A DNA stretch of 64,000 bases from Hexactinellida sp. DTS-2022 (GCA_028753945.1 JAPNXP010000002.1:5456001-5520000); one strand, 5' to 3'; positions 1 to 11,263 are shown, numbered from the stretch's first letter. Program-made: numbers and translations. The notes: a model not told the origin generated them from the letters alone.

Positions 1-278
1 ATAAAAAGTAAAAATAAGCCAAAAATTCCTTTTATAGTGTCTCAAAATATCACTGTATAATTTCTAATAGCACATCCATGGTTTGCTAATACAATGTCTC
101 AGAATCTCGCGCATATCATTCATGAATTAAATTCATATTAAAAAGTAAAAAGAAGCGAAAAATTTCCTTTTATAGTGTCTCAAAATATCACTGTATAATT
201 TCACATAGCACATCCATGGTGTATTTAGTGTATCACATAGGCGTCTCAAAATATCATGCAACAGAACTATACAATTGA
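1..278. repeat. Direct repeats upstream of K1 transposase
   Basis: A block of about 80 bp at 1-81 recurs almost unchanged at 138-220; both end in CACATCCATGG. The shorter motif GTGTCTCAAAATATCA occurs at about 36 and 174, with weaker versions near 91 and 243. The block abuts the K1 start codon. It could hold promoter or transposase-binding sites. A weak TATA-like TATAATTT lies near 195. The outer K1 end would lie before base 1, so the left terminal repeat is not seen. Confidence 0.6.
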
Positions 279-2843
279 ATGGCCAGTCGAGATACTCTGT
301 ATAGACCGCCTTCCAGTAGTGACAGCGACGACACGCCACCCGAAACCACCTGCTCACAGATGAGCCTGTCCAGTGTGGGGTCTCCGATGACACCGTCCCT
401 CAGCCAATCCTTAGGGGACTTCACATTCGCGACACCGCCGCCAATACAATCTCCGTCGCTGCGAAATTATAAACCGAGGAGGAAAAGATCCCGATTCTAC
501 GGAAATCAATTCTCAATGAAGAAAGGGCTCTCTGCGAAGAAGTTGAGAGTCGGAACAACAACGCCCGAAACAATACACGTTCCGCATAGCTCTAAAGACA
601 CCGCAGCATCGCGAAAGTTGGACTTCCCGGATCACTCATTTCTACCTGCGATTCAAAATATCAGGGTCCGGAGTTCTGAAGGAAAAGTTGAGGAAGTAGA
701 TGTTCTTCCAGTGACAGGTAATGTTATTCTAAATGTCGAGTCTTTTGTTTCAATTCTAGGTGAAGTAGCTGTGTGCAGGAATTGTCAACTTGGTACATTA
801 GAGTTGTATCAGAAACCATACCACCTGTCCTGTGCCACGCAGCTCATGTTCCGCTGTAAACAGTGTCTTACCACCCGAACATTTTGGAGCGTGAGCGGCT
901 ACTTCAGGTCAAGTATTGAGCTCGGAGAGAAGAAGATATCCAGATGCAATGATATTATGTACAGCAGTGTCTTGGGAGGTCGACTTTGTGGAATTGGAGA
1001 ACCCAACCTCCGTTTGTACCACGCCTGCATGAACTTGCCACCGCCACCAACAGGTCCCTCCTTCCAAAGAATACAGAAAGATCTGCTAATTGCTAGCGAG
1101 TATGTTGCCAACAATACCATGATGCAAGCGAAGATCGGGTTAGAAACAATCCTTGGCATCAATCCCCTAACCAACTGTGTGCACAGTGTGGTCTCCTATG
1201 ACGGCGCCTACCAGATCAGGTCGAAGAAAGGCGGAGGAGGTTACAGCCCGTACTGCTTCGCTGCAGCTATTTCAGTAGACACCGCGAAGGTAGTAGCTTA
1301 TGATGTAGCGTGCAACATCTGCAGACAGTGCAACATGTATGCCAGTAAATTGAGAGATAACGAGATCACAGAAGAAGAACATCACAACTGGCATATTGAA
1401 CACAAAATCACTTGTCCTGCCAAATATTCTGAGTACGCGTCCGTTCACTTAGAATCACTCTTAGCGCCTCTCGTAGTACAACAGGCATATGACCGAGGAA
1501 TAATATTCAGTGGGGTAGTTTCTGACGGGGACAATAAGACAGATGCAGCACTGAAGGATGCAGATATTTATAACAGCTTGGGATTTGACTTGGAGATCGG
1601 GAGACTGGAGTGTCTTAGTCATGTCCTAAAGAGGATGAAGACCAACCTGTGTAAGAAACAAGAAGTGGTGCTGAAAGATGCGAGAACTTCAAAGAAAGTC
1701 TATACTAAAGAGCTGATAAAGAAAGGCAAGAGTAAGAAAGAGGCTGCTAAATTACTATCAAAGGATTAGCAGGGAAGTCTACGAAGAGTTTCAAAGAGCA
1801 GGGAAAGTTGGAAGAGTTCTGAGACACCCGTTGAAATCAAACATCTTTCTGAAGCGATGTGCGGGCAGATAGCAAGCTATTATCGTCTTGCTGTACAACG
1901 GAACAAGGGAGACACCGACGCCATAATAAAGGCAGTGAAAGCTATACCTTACCACCTAGGGGCTAACGACATCAACGCAGTAGAATACCACCGATACTGC
2001 CCCTTTGAACAAGACAGCTGGTGCCAGTACCAATCGGCAATATTTGACAAGAAGCCTCCTCCCCACCATCCTAATTATCTATCTGAGGAGGCTGTAAACA
2101 TTGTGTTGGAACTCTATGAAGAATTCAAGCTGACCACACCGGAGTTCATAGACAAAATAAAATCTTCCCTGACTTCCAATAACAATGAAGCAATTCACAG
2201 CGTGCTCTTTGACATTGTACCAAAGAAAGAAAACAATGGCAATGAACTGATGAGATTGGGAGCTGCACTCTCTGTCATACTATTCAACGAGGGATATCAA
2301 GGAATCAAGAGAGTATTCGAGACATGCGGAATAACACCTGGGGACTATTTGTCGGAGACCTTTAGCAATCTTGATAAGGAGAGAATAGTTCGTAGTGCAA
2401 ATATCCTCCTTAGTCAACAGCGAAAGTTTGCCAAAAAGCAGCGAAGGGGAAAGAAAGTGAAGAGCCAGATTAGATGACATGGGTTAGGCTATGACTCCGG
2501 GAAGTACACATCAGCACAACCTGATTTAGAGACCGAAGCTGAAGATGTAACACCTGCCCCGACATCAAGCACAGCACCCCATACTGATGTAAACACAGAC
2601 AGTAATGAAGAAGACCGTCAATCTCCAATAACAACATTAGCTGAAGAAGAATCTGACATCTGTGAGATCTGTGGTTATACCGAGGATGAAGGTCTTGTAG
2701 GTATCGGACTCGGTATACCTTTGCCACCCGAAGATTTACTATGGGTACAATGCGAAGACTGTGCGAAGTGGTATCACCTCCTGTGCCTGGGAATGGAAAA
2801 GGAAGATCTGCCAGCAGGTGACTGGAGATGTGGTAAGTGTTAG
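279..2843 (+). pseudogene. K1 Kolobok-like DDE transposase with PHD finger, two in-frame stops
   Basis: One reading frame runs from the ATG at 279 to the TAG at 2841-2843 (854 codons). It is broken only by a TAG at 1767-1769 and a TGA at 2475-2477. The order of parts is a Ser/Pro-rich N-terminus, a CxxC...CxxC zinc ribbon, the catalytic Asp in VSYDGAY (D308), SDGDNK (D416/D418), CLSH (the CxxH motif, C445/H448), the probable catalytic Glu in NNNEAIH (E637), a basic tail, and a C4HC3-type PHD finger from about C795 to C854. This is the Mutator-like transposase domain layout. Paralogues at 23973-27069 and 43009-45480 share every landmark. Both stops could come from CAG or CGA by one C-to-T change, so the copy looks recently inactivated. 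It is Kolobok-like by analogy with K3, whose TTAA duplication is visible. Readthrough of the stops cannot be excluded. Confidence 0.85.
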
Positions 2844-3252
2844 TTCAGTATATGTATATGTTTAGTGTAGTATTGTAACAAAAAAAAACAAAAAAATTAT
2901 TATAAAACAAAAACACACACAAAAAATAACTAAAAATTGAAATTCATAAAAAAAAATACTTATATAAACCTTAGAATGTATTATTCAGTGTTTCTTCATT
3001 AGTATAGTCTAATTAGTTCCTAAATAATATAAACTTCTCCGTATTGTCAATCATTTCCTCCCTTTCACTTATCAGTTTATTTTTATCAATTTATTTATTC
3101 TTATATATATTCATGCTATTTTCTATAGATATTTATCTATTTCATTTATCCTATTATTCATTAGATTGTTGTATTTATATTCATTAAATTATTATAAATG
3201 TTAGTAACTACATTTTTCGTGTTTGTATTTGTGTACGTATGTCTTGTCTTTC
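2844..3252 (+). other. K1 3' untranslated-like AT-rich stretch
   Basis: Very AT-rich with A-runs near 2880-2950 and no ORF. I see no AATAAA between the stop codon and the ribozyme at 3253; the first clear one follows it, near 3713. Confidence 0.4.
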
Positions 3253-3310
3253 TCTAGGTATAGTTCTAATCTGAACTACTGATGAGACTTATGGAGAGTC
3301 GAAACCTAGA
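3253..3310 (+). ncRNA. Hammerhead ribozyme, type III topology, 3' of K1
   Basis: All parts of a hammerhead are present in order. Helix III is TCTAGG (3253-3258) with CCTAGA (3305-3310). U16.1 is T3259 paired with A3304. The cleavage nucleotide is A3260, giving triplet GUA with the cut after 3260. Helix I is TAGTTC/GAACTA (6 bp, 6-nt loop). The core CTGATGA is at 3279-3285. Helix II is GACT/AGTC (4 bp, 7-nt loop), followed by GAAA at 3301-3304. No core base deviates from the consensus. It lies about 410 bp after the K1 transposase stop and on the same strand. Activity is inferred, not shown. Confidence 0.88.
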
Positions 3311-3439
3311 AAATTTTATAATATTGCTTTTAAATAATTGAATACACCCTCTAGAAAACGTTAGAATTGATTTAAACATCAAAACAATTATTTAAAAATT
3401 TTTTATTTTTATATTTTTCAAATTATTTTGTTTTGACAG

Positions 3440-4320
3440 TCTAGACGTGCCAACATGTACACGCATTCCAAAAAAAGTTTGCTAGTATTTGATGATTTGA
3501 AAATTCTGCATTATTTAGATAGTACTGTTACATAACCTTCACCTAAAAACAACGCTTCAAATACTTCTATTGATGTGTTATAAGTATTTGAATCAAAAAA
3601 ATGCAAAATAATCATGAATAATTGCCTTGGTTTCACTTTACTGACTACAAATTTTCTCGTAAGCATGAAATTGCTGAATATTAAAGGTGAAGGTGTTACA
3701 CTAGTATATGTATAGAATAAATAAAGCTTAATCAGCACTTGAACTAGTGTGGTTAGTTTGAAAAAATGCCTACCGTAAATTCAGTCGGGTATAGGAATTT
3801 AATATTACGCAATATGGAACTATAATCAATCACTCGAGCGAATATTATTCGAATTCAATTTTGATTGCGGATTTATGTAGCTTATAGATATGGCTAAAAC
3901 TGATATATGTTTGGATTTGAAGGGGACGTTATTAGGGTTGCCAGATTTTCATAAGGCCAGACCCGGACAAAAAATTTATCTACACTATAAACCATATTTG
4001 TTGTTACTAACATATCTACCGTACATCTAAGGCATATTGTTAACAATGTATCAAAATGCTAACTACTATACATTGTGTTATTTAATTCTGAAACATAACA
4101 TAACATAATATTAACTAGTAACTAAGGAATGATAACCTATAACATTAGGAAAATATGAATTATTGTGCATATTGCTTCATAATAGTGCTAACTTCTCCAA
4201 ACCCGGACAAAATAGTTCCAAACCCGGACCCCGGACAAATGGCTCTAAACCCGGACTGTCCGGGTCAAACTCGGACGTCTGGCAACCCTAGACGTTATTA
4301 GTGAAGGTGTGGGTCGAGCC
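3440..4320 (-). mobile_element. B-family Kolobok-like element, left-truncated
   Basis: The right end is GGTGTGGGTCGAGCC followed by TTAA (4321-4324). The body matches, in reverse, parts of the complete element at 52458-53346. No matching left end is found, so the left limit is approximate. It carries a nested hAT MITE (3933-4290), and its insertion truncated the gene to its right. Confidence 0.7.
3933..4290. mobile_element. hAT-type MITE inside the B-family element
   Basis: Perfect terminal repeats TAGGGTTGCCAGA / TCTGGCAACCCTA enclose 358 bp. The 8-bp duplication GACGTTAT lies at 3925-3932 and 4291-4298. The inside is rich in CCCGGAC repeats and has no coding capacity. Confidence 0.85.
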
Positions 4321-4324
4321 TTAA

Positions 4325-4925
4325 GTCTAGAACCTAAAAGTTCTGCAGCTTCTTTTGGTAAATCTAAATCACGTACGAGATCATTTAATTCAAACTGATT
4401 AAATAATTGGGGAGACTTAGAACGAGATGATGTGACAGGAATAAAATAGTCATTTTCTCCACTTGATGAATCTGTTATTTCACAGTCATCAATTTCTGAG
4501 ATTACATGCAATTTACTGAATTCTGGGATAGGTACTTCAACAGAATGAGGAACAGGTCGAATTGCCGAAGGTAAATTTGGATAAATGATCAATGACTTGG
4601 TTTTTGCATTGAAACCAGAAATATTTGTCATACAAAAGTAACAGTCGTTAATGTGATTTTGAGGCTCTCTCCATACCATTGGAATGCCAAAACTTAGACT
4701 CTTTCTGATTCCTTTAGTCCATTGTCTCAGATTTTCTACACAAGATTGGCAGACTGTATGTGGAGCCCATGTTTTGTCCTGATCACCTAATCGCATACCA
4801 AAATATCCGAAATATGCTTTTTTAACAAAGTATGTTATAGACGTGGATTGTTTGGAAGTCATAAAACTACCACAAATATAACAAAATACGTCTGGATCAT
4901 TTCTACACCTTCTCCGATAGGCCAT
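4325..4925 (-). pseudogene. Cysteine-rich protein gene, 3'-truncated by a TTAA element
   Basis: The ATG at 4925 opens about 200 codons. They begin MAYRRRCRNDPDVFCYICG and have two Cys clusters (CYICG near residue 15, HTVCQSC near residue 58), then CYFC near residue 95. An acidic stretch follows, then LDLPKEAAELLGSRLK. The frame runs straight into the B-family terminal repeat at 4324, whose bases supply the last codons (LKARPTPSL). The true C-terminus is missing, and nothing in this window continues it. The layout resembles a recurrent invertebrate family of uncharacterised proteins, possibly derived from a mobile element; I cannot name it. No upstream TATA box is obvious. Confidence 0.6.
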
Positions 4926-5042
4926 ATTCTAATATAGTACTAATAAAATACAAAAAAGAACAAGATAACATAAATTATGAATTAATCCACCAACATTGGT
5001 TGAATGGATTGGAGATATTTGGCCTAATTCGAAATACACATA

Positions 5043-5224
5043 CAGTCAACTCCGCTCAATAGAGCCACCGATTAATCGGTTTCTCCGCATAATGGGGCCA
5101 AAGTTTCACCGGATTTAAGACAGAATTACAGTTTGGCTTACAATATTATCGGTAATCGGGTTCTCCGTATAATCTGGTCAAAACAACCTGAGGCCGAGGT
5201 GGCTCTATTAAGCGGAGTCGAAAG
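5043..5224. mobile_element. pogo/Tigger-like MITE
   Basis: The left end CAGTCAACTCCGCTCAATAG and the inverted right end ending in TTAAGCGGAGTCGAAAG match over about 24 bp. TA dinucleotides flank both sides (5041-5042, 5225-5226). The element is 182 bp and non-coding. Confidence 0.75.
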
Positions 5225-5480
5225 TACTCTTCGAATATGTTTACTTCTATAGGCAAAGGTAATATTAAATGAAAAAAATATAATATTCGTTAATTATCGA
5301 ATATAATTAGTCAATCATTTGTGATGAAACATGACGTACTACAGCAATTCTGATGATAAATTTGGAATCGACACACTCCGATCATCTAAAAATGACCACA
5401 AGATTGTAATCAGCAAATTTGACGCAGGGAAGTGTAATATTAGTGATAATAATTTTGCTTTCTACATTTACTTATTAGCA

Positions 5481-6002
5481 ATGAATAATAGTGAAATTTT
5501 TCTGGCGATGGAGGAGATGAGGCGGCGAATGGACGCTCAGGAAGAGGAGATGAGGAGGGGGAGGGACGCCCAGGACGAGGTAACCGCGAGGCTTCGAGGA
5601 CGCATCTTCCATTTAGAAGAGGAGGTGCGAGTAACTCGAGAGGAGGTGCTGGCGACAAGTGAAGAACTGCGTGTTTCCAGAATGAGGGAAGTGGAAGTGA
5701 ATAGACGCCTTCAGGAGACTGAGCGGCGTCTAGACGAAAGCTGGCGCTGGGAGCGCAGCTATCAGATAAGAGGGGAAAGGGCGGAGAACGCCGCCAGAAT
5801 ATGGGAAGCAAGAGTCCGTTCCCTTAGTCGATGGGAGGCCGAAGATTGCCGGCTACGAGAGCAGGAGTGGGTACTGAGGTGGATAGAAGAGCGGCTGCAT
5901 ATAGAGCAGAGATTGAGGAGCGGGAGCAATTTTGGAGATCGAGGGAAAGAGCGTGGCGGGAGTAAGAAATTACTTCTTGTAGTGGCGCAGTTGGCCTTTT
6001 AG
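5481..6002 (+). CDS. Coiled-coil protein, unknown function
   Basis: An open frame starts at 5331; the ATG at 5481 begins the clearly biased part (MNNSEIFLAMEEMRRRMDAQ). From there the protein is almost entirely Glu/Arg-rich heptad-like helix (repeats such as EEEMRRGRDAQ, RLQETERRLDESWRWERSYQ) with no Cys cluster or membrane segment. Base composition is far more GC-rich than its surroundings. A plausible splice donor, GGGA|GTAAGA, occurs near 5960, so the last residues may be intronic. It resembles in style the helical proteins encoded inside K2 (22217-22608, 28009-28324), but I see no direct sequence match. It may be an accessory gene of a transposon. Confidence 0.45.
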   Translation: MNNSEIFLAMEEMRRRMDAQEEEMRRGRDAQDEVTARLRGRIFHLEEEVRVTREEVLATSEELRVSRMREVEVNRRLQETERRLDESWRWERSYQIRGERAENAARIWEARVRSLSRWEAEDCRLREQEWVLRWIEERLHIEQRLRSGSNFGDRGKERGGSKKLLLVVAQLAF

Positions 6003-6117
6003 AGTAGTTGGCCTTTGAGAGTAGTTGGCCCTTTAGAGTAGTTGCCCTTTAGAGTAGTTGGCCTTATTATGTAGATTTGGCCTATTAGAGTGGATTGGCC
6101 TTATAGAGTTGGCCTCA
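5990..6117. repeat. Short tandem repeat, TAGAGTAGTTGGCCTTT unit
   Basis: About six imperfect copies of a 17-18 bp unit containing TTGGCC directly follow the coiled-coil ORF. Confidence 0.75.
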
Positions 6118-6617
6118 TATTTCGCGTTATATTGTATGGAATCTATGGATCAATGAATCACACAAATTGAAAGTAACATGCAATAATCAATGCAATCCAA
6201 TTGGGAATTCACTTGAAGTTATTCAATTTGATATGCATGAATGAAAGATTTTTTAGAACTAGGTTCAAAGGGGATCAATTATTTAGAGTAGTTTTTTCAA
6301 AATAATAGTGAATTTGGTTGAATGTCAATATTACAAAATAGAACAATGGTATTTATTTACTGACAAACTAAATATAAAAAGTATAATTATATACAGAGAC
6401 CTAAATTTGTAGTGATTGTTATTACATTGGAACACCGCGTTAGGGGCACTCGCGTATCGGGACACCCCTCTATGCGGGGCAGTCGGTTAAAATTGTTTTT
6501 TATTCATTAAAAATAACCCCGGGTATCGGGGCGCCATTCACTTATCGCTCACTCCACCGGAGATTATTTCTCTTGAGTAACATGCTTTTACTTTTGAGCA
6601 GCTTTTTATTCTTTGTA
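6118..6617. other. No gene seen
   Basis: AT-rich sequence without an ORF. A GC-rich patch at 6430-6540 contains an imperfect inverted repeat of CCCCG/CGGGG character. Confidence 0.4.
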
Positions 6618-6737
6618 ATGGCCGCTAAGCGTCCCCCACTCACGCTAGAGACTCGTGCTGAGGTAATCGTGGGAGTTTTTCAAAAAAAATTACGTGAATA
6701 TCATAGATTTGTGACTCCTAGTGTAGGTAAACTATAA
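6618..6737 (+). CDS. Possible small first exon
   Basis: ATG at 6618 opens 39 codons (MAAKRPPLTLETRAEVIVGV...). A good splice donor (TAG|GTAAAC) occurs at 6726/6727, just before the stop. A possible acceptor, CACAG, lies at 6794-6798, but it does not join in frame to the reverse transcriptase reading frame. The exon may belong to the decayed element downstream or be chance. Confidence 0.2.
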   Translation: MAAKRPPLTLETRAEVIVGVFQKKLREYHRFVTPSVGKL

Positions 6738-6814
6738 TGTGAAATTGTAATGTGTAGTACTGCTTAACCCTGCCTCTTGACCTATTCGACGAGCACAGAT
6801 GTGACCAGTGTGCC

Positions 6815-8900
6815 TTGGGTCTCAGTAGTATCGACCGATCAAGGATCCATATTGAGCAAAAACAACTCGAAGACAGAGCAAGCCAACAGCTTGAGATGGA
6901 ATCCCGCGCGCCCAAACCAGCACACAGACAAATATCTACGCCGCATCCTTTACCCGCCACGTGGCAGCACCTGTTGGCGCCTGTCTACGTGTTATACGAA
7001 GATTCTCCCTACACCGTCGAAGAGCCACTAACCGAAAGAATAGACGTTAGCAGGAAACAGCTTTCTCAGCGACGGCGGCGCCCCCGGCACCCAATAAGTC
7101 ACGGGATGCATACTCCTTCCTTCAAAACCACCAGCTCTTTCACACGCAGGAGACAAATCGATGCGGAACGACGACATTCAACCCCGCGTGCTTATAGCAT
7201 CGGAAGCCAAACGTGGCTCCTGGACACGGCGCAAATCCTCCAGGAGCTGATATCGTTTGGGATGCATTTCCAGAGTGACTCGGACTATCATTCTGCGACA
7301 CCCTTCCTCACGGATTGGAATCAAATTTTAGAATTAAGCAATCTGTTGCCTACGCCTACCGAAAAGATCGACCTTCCTACTAAAAACCTTGCGATGCAGC
7401 ATGAGCATAAGCGGCTCATCAAACAATTATCTGAAAGGATGCGCCTCGCAAATTTGGCATTGGTGGTGATAGATAAAGGCTCCGGCATGTGTCTGCTCCC
7501 AAAAGAACTCCTTCAGCAGCTGTACAGACTGTACATGGAGGCACACGAAGCCACACCCTGCTCCGCACAGATATACCTGGCTAGTCTCAACGCCCTCAAA
7601 TGCTCCCTCCTCAAAAAAGATTCAGATATTCCAGTGGGCAGCTGTGACGATAGAGTCCCAAAGCTCTATTTCCATATAAAAGCTCATAAAGTCCAGTTTA
7701 AAGATCTCCTCCACGACACCCGCAGCGAACACATTTTTTTTTAAATGATACCCCAGAGCACATGGCCACCCTTTTGCGGCCAATCATCAATCACTCTAAT
7801 ACTATGACGGCCCTCTGCTCTAAATATCTTCGCCGACAAATTACACCAATACTGGCAGACAATCAGTATCTTACACGAGACGTGTTCGACACACAGGCCC
7901 GGCTAGAACAATACGCCCGCCACAAACTATCTACACTGGGGACTTGGTAAATTTTACCCATCTACACCACACAAGGCCATCCTAGCGGCCTATCTCTATT
8001 ATTTCCATAGCGACAAGAAGTCCTATCAAATAATCTGCGGCCTACTCCGTTTTAATTACGCCACCGACGGAAAATTTATTTATTACCTCGGAGCAGTAGG
8101 CATCCCGATGGGCCTTCCACTTGCCGCGGAACTGGCACGGATCGTAACCTGCCATCTTGTCCTAAATTTTTACCACCTCCAGGCCGTATATTCACCATCT
8201 ACTTCGATGATATTGCCGCCACATTTCCCCTCGATGGTGAGCTGAGCGAGCTGCGCGGCATCTATGAAATCACGAAAACAGCCGATAATATCACTCAGGA
8301 CACCGATTGGCTGATTGCCCGCAGGGCCAGAATACCCCGCGTGCAGGCAGACCGGCCCCCTCAACCGTTCGACACGCGTACACTACATTTTTCCGAAAAA
8401 TTAATCAAACATGCCTTCATGGGTTCTGCACACAGAATTGCACGAATTTCGACCTATCCAGCCGATGCGTTTGAGCTTCTCCTCCGCGTCTACCTGCCTG
8501 CCTTGGTTGCCAGGGGCCAAGACGCCGAATATCTTGTATACTCATTTGTTGAAATTTGCTATTTCCCGGGACCATGCAAAGCCCCTAAGTCCTATCGACC
8601 CGTGCCCACGCTTACCATCAAATATTCTACACGTCGACCAACCTTCGCCAGCTTAAAAGCAAACACAAGGGCGGAATATCTACCGGAACGACGGCGATTC
8701 CACTATTCGACGCCCATTAGTAGCATCCAACGCAGTCGTCCATTTCGGAATCGAAATAAACTCCAGGGAAGAATGGGCATGCCTCCACTTCAGGCCCTAC
8801 GGTCATTTTCCTGCCCCTTCCCTAACCCCGAAACCCTGGCACCAACATCTTCCGGCATCCTGAACGATCCTCGTCGTGGCGGGACACGAGGCAGGGCAAG
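6815..8900 (+). pseudogene. Penelope-like reverse transcriptase, frameshifted remnant
   Basis: Pieces of a reverse transcriptase read in order across shifting frames. VPKLYFHIKAHK is near 7660-7695. LLRPIINHSNTMTALCSKYL is near 7770-7830, the PKxHK...RPI pattern of Penelope-like enzymes. KAILAAYLYYF follows near 7975. Motif B, GIPMGLPLAAELA, is at about 8099. The catalytic motif YFDDI is at 8200-8214. The 6815-7744 part opens with TTG, so no true start is seen. At least three frame changes and a stop at 7742 show it is dead. No GIY-YIG endonuclease is recognisable downstream. The 3' end is cut by a C-family remnant near 8917. Assignment to Penelope-like elements rather than another retroelement is moderate. 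Confidence 0.55.
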
Positions 8901-8916
8901 AATCACTCTATCCGAT

Positions 8917-9459
8917 GGTCACCTCAATTTAGGAATAATTGCTGTAATTTTTTTTATCAAAAGCCGCTATCTCAAAACTAACATTTTCAGAATTGCGGAA
9001 GAAGTCATTTTGTCAATTTTGGTCCTAGAATCAAAAACTCAACGGTTTCGGAGAGATCTCGTAGAGATACAACTTTTCAGTCCTGCGAATTACCCTAATA
9101 TGAATAGTTCATCGGTTTTTTGGATTTTGGATAAGGAAAATCTTCATTTGAAAATCGACATCACATAAAAGTATTTGAAATCCAGAAAAATGTAGATATT
9201 CAAAATTCCTGTACTCAAAAGTTATATTACATCCAGGTAAACACATTTTATCAATAATATTCTTGGTATTGTTTATCTTTTCTCATTGATCTATTCCGCA
9301 AAAATGGAAAAATTTAAAAAAAGATTTTTCCTTCTCTTAGTTTATTTGCCAATATTATTGTATTTTTGGCATCCTGAGGATGAAGTAAATCCGCTGTAAA
9401 AAAATTAATTCATTCGGGTGAATAGTTATGGTAGAAGTACTCTAGAGGATACCTGAACC
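8917..9459. mobile_element. C-family Kolobok-like MITE, truncated
   Basis: Matches the right three-quarters of the complete copy at 53600-54295. It ends in GGATACCTGAACC followed by TTAA (9460-9463). The left end is missing; the reverse transcriptase reading frame runs into it. Confidence 0.75.
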
Positions 9460-10540
9460 TTAAAGGTGTATTTCGAGGATATTTCGCAAAGAATTGATTT
9501 TACTTAAACCAAAGTGTGCTAAGACAAGCAAAACACTAAGTAAACACTATGCTCCTCCGCCTGGAGGCTAGTTCCTGTTGATGTGTGGCTCACTATTAAA
9601 TAAATGAAACAAATTTAAGTTAAACCAAAGTGTGCTAAGACAAGCAAAACACTAAGTAAACACTATGCACCTACGCCTGGACGCTAGTGCCTGTTGATGT
9701 GAGGCTCAATATTAAATAAATGAAACAAATTTAAGTTAAACCAAAGAGTGCTAAGACAATCAATACACCAGGTGAACACTCTACCCTTCCGCCTGGACGG
9801 TAGTGCCTGTTGATGTGAAGCTCAATATAAAATAAATAAACTAAATTTTAGTTAAACCAAAGTGGGCTAAGACATGCAATACACTAAGTAAACACTATGC
9901 TCCTCCGCCTGGATGGTAGTGCCTGATGATGTGTGGCTCAATATTAAATATAAAACAAATTTAAGTTAAACCAAAGTGTGCTAAGACAAGCAATACACCA
10001 GGTGAACACTCTGCTCCTCCGCCTGGACGGTAGTGCCATTTGATGTGTGGCTCAATATTAAATATAGAACAAATTTAAGTTAATCAAAGTGTGCTAAGAC
10101 AAGCAATACAACAGGTGAACACTATGCTCCTCCGCCTGGACTGTAGTGCCAGTGGATGTGTGGCTCAATATTAAATAAATGAAACAAATTTAAGTTAAAT
10201 TAAAGAGTGCTAAGACAAGCAATATACCAGGTGAACACTCTGCTCCTCCGCCTGGACGGTAGTGCCAGTTGATGTGTGGTCAATATTAAATATAGAATAA
10301 ATTTAAGTTAAACCAAGTGTGCTAAGACAAGCAATACACCAGGTGAACACTCTGCTCCTCCGTCTGAAGGCTAGTTCCTGTTGATGTGTGGCTCAATATT
10401 AAATAAATGAAACAAATTTAAGTTAAACCAAAGTGTGCTAAGACAAGCAAAACACTAAGTAAACACTATGCTCCTCCGCCTGGACGGTAGTGCCTGATGA
10501 TGTGTGGCTCAATATTAAATATAAAACAAATTTAAGTTAA

Positions 10541-11259
10541 GGTTAAATTACGGCAGATTTACCCAAAAAAACACATGAATTTAGTTTTGAAGGTTGGAGT
10601 TTGAATTTCACATATATGATGGAAGAGATTATAGCTATATCGAAACTGAAAACGAAATCTAATTATCTTCTATAAATTCGAAATTATTGGGCTTGCAGTA
10701 TTATGCTAATACAAAAGTCCCATAGGGGGATTTTTTCAGACTCCACCTGATAAGTGTGTAGTTTGCAAGATCATTATTTGCTAAAGACCTGTACTGTGTG
10801 ATCTATCAGAAAGATCATCGTTATGGGCGGTTGGTGAGTGGTTTAGAATTTTGATAAGATCTAAATAAAAAATATTGCGACCTTTTGAAACCAAAAAATG
10901 AATAAAAAGGTCATCTTTTCATGCGAAATTTGATAAAATGCTTGATAAAAAAAATTCCAAGTCATAATTCAAAAATGTAAACCGTCTACCTACTCCGTAC
11001 GCTTATAATCTTTAAATATTGATTCTGATGACAAACATTGATAATTGCATTGCCAAATTACCGCATAATATCGACCACCACTTTTGGAAATCGCCCTATG
11101 GGAGATTTGTATTAGCCAAATTTTGAAACCGACAAAAAATAAAAAGTATAATAGATAGGGACATTTTCTTTTTGGTTTATTGATTTGTATCGTATAGGTA
11201 TATATTTCTCACAATTACAGATTAATACAAGAACTTTCATTCACGTGGGGTAATTTAAC
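10541..11259 (+). mobile_element. A-family TTAA MITE, copy A1
   Basis: Starts GGTTAAATTACGGCAG after TTAA (10537-10540). Ends in GGGGTAATTTAAC, one base short, before TTAA (11260-11263). Non-coding, about 720 bp. Confidence 0.85.
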
Positions 11260-11263
11260 TTAA

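Noticed and set aside
8341..9168. Single 275-codon gene
   Set aside because: Opens with GTG; the first part is the reverse transcriptase remnant and the last about 80 codons lie in a C-family MITE.
10497..10530. CTGATGATG in some satellite monomers as a hammerhead core
   Set aside because: No pairing for helix II before GAAA, and most monomers read CTGTTGATG.
11031..11040. CTGATGACA in A-family copies as a ribozyme core
   Set aside because: No GAAA partner at a usable distance.
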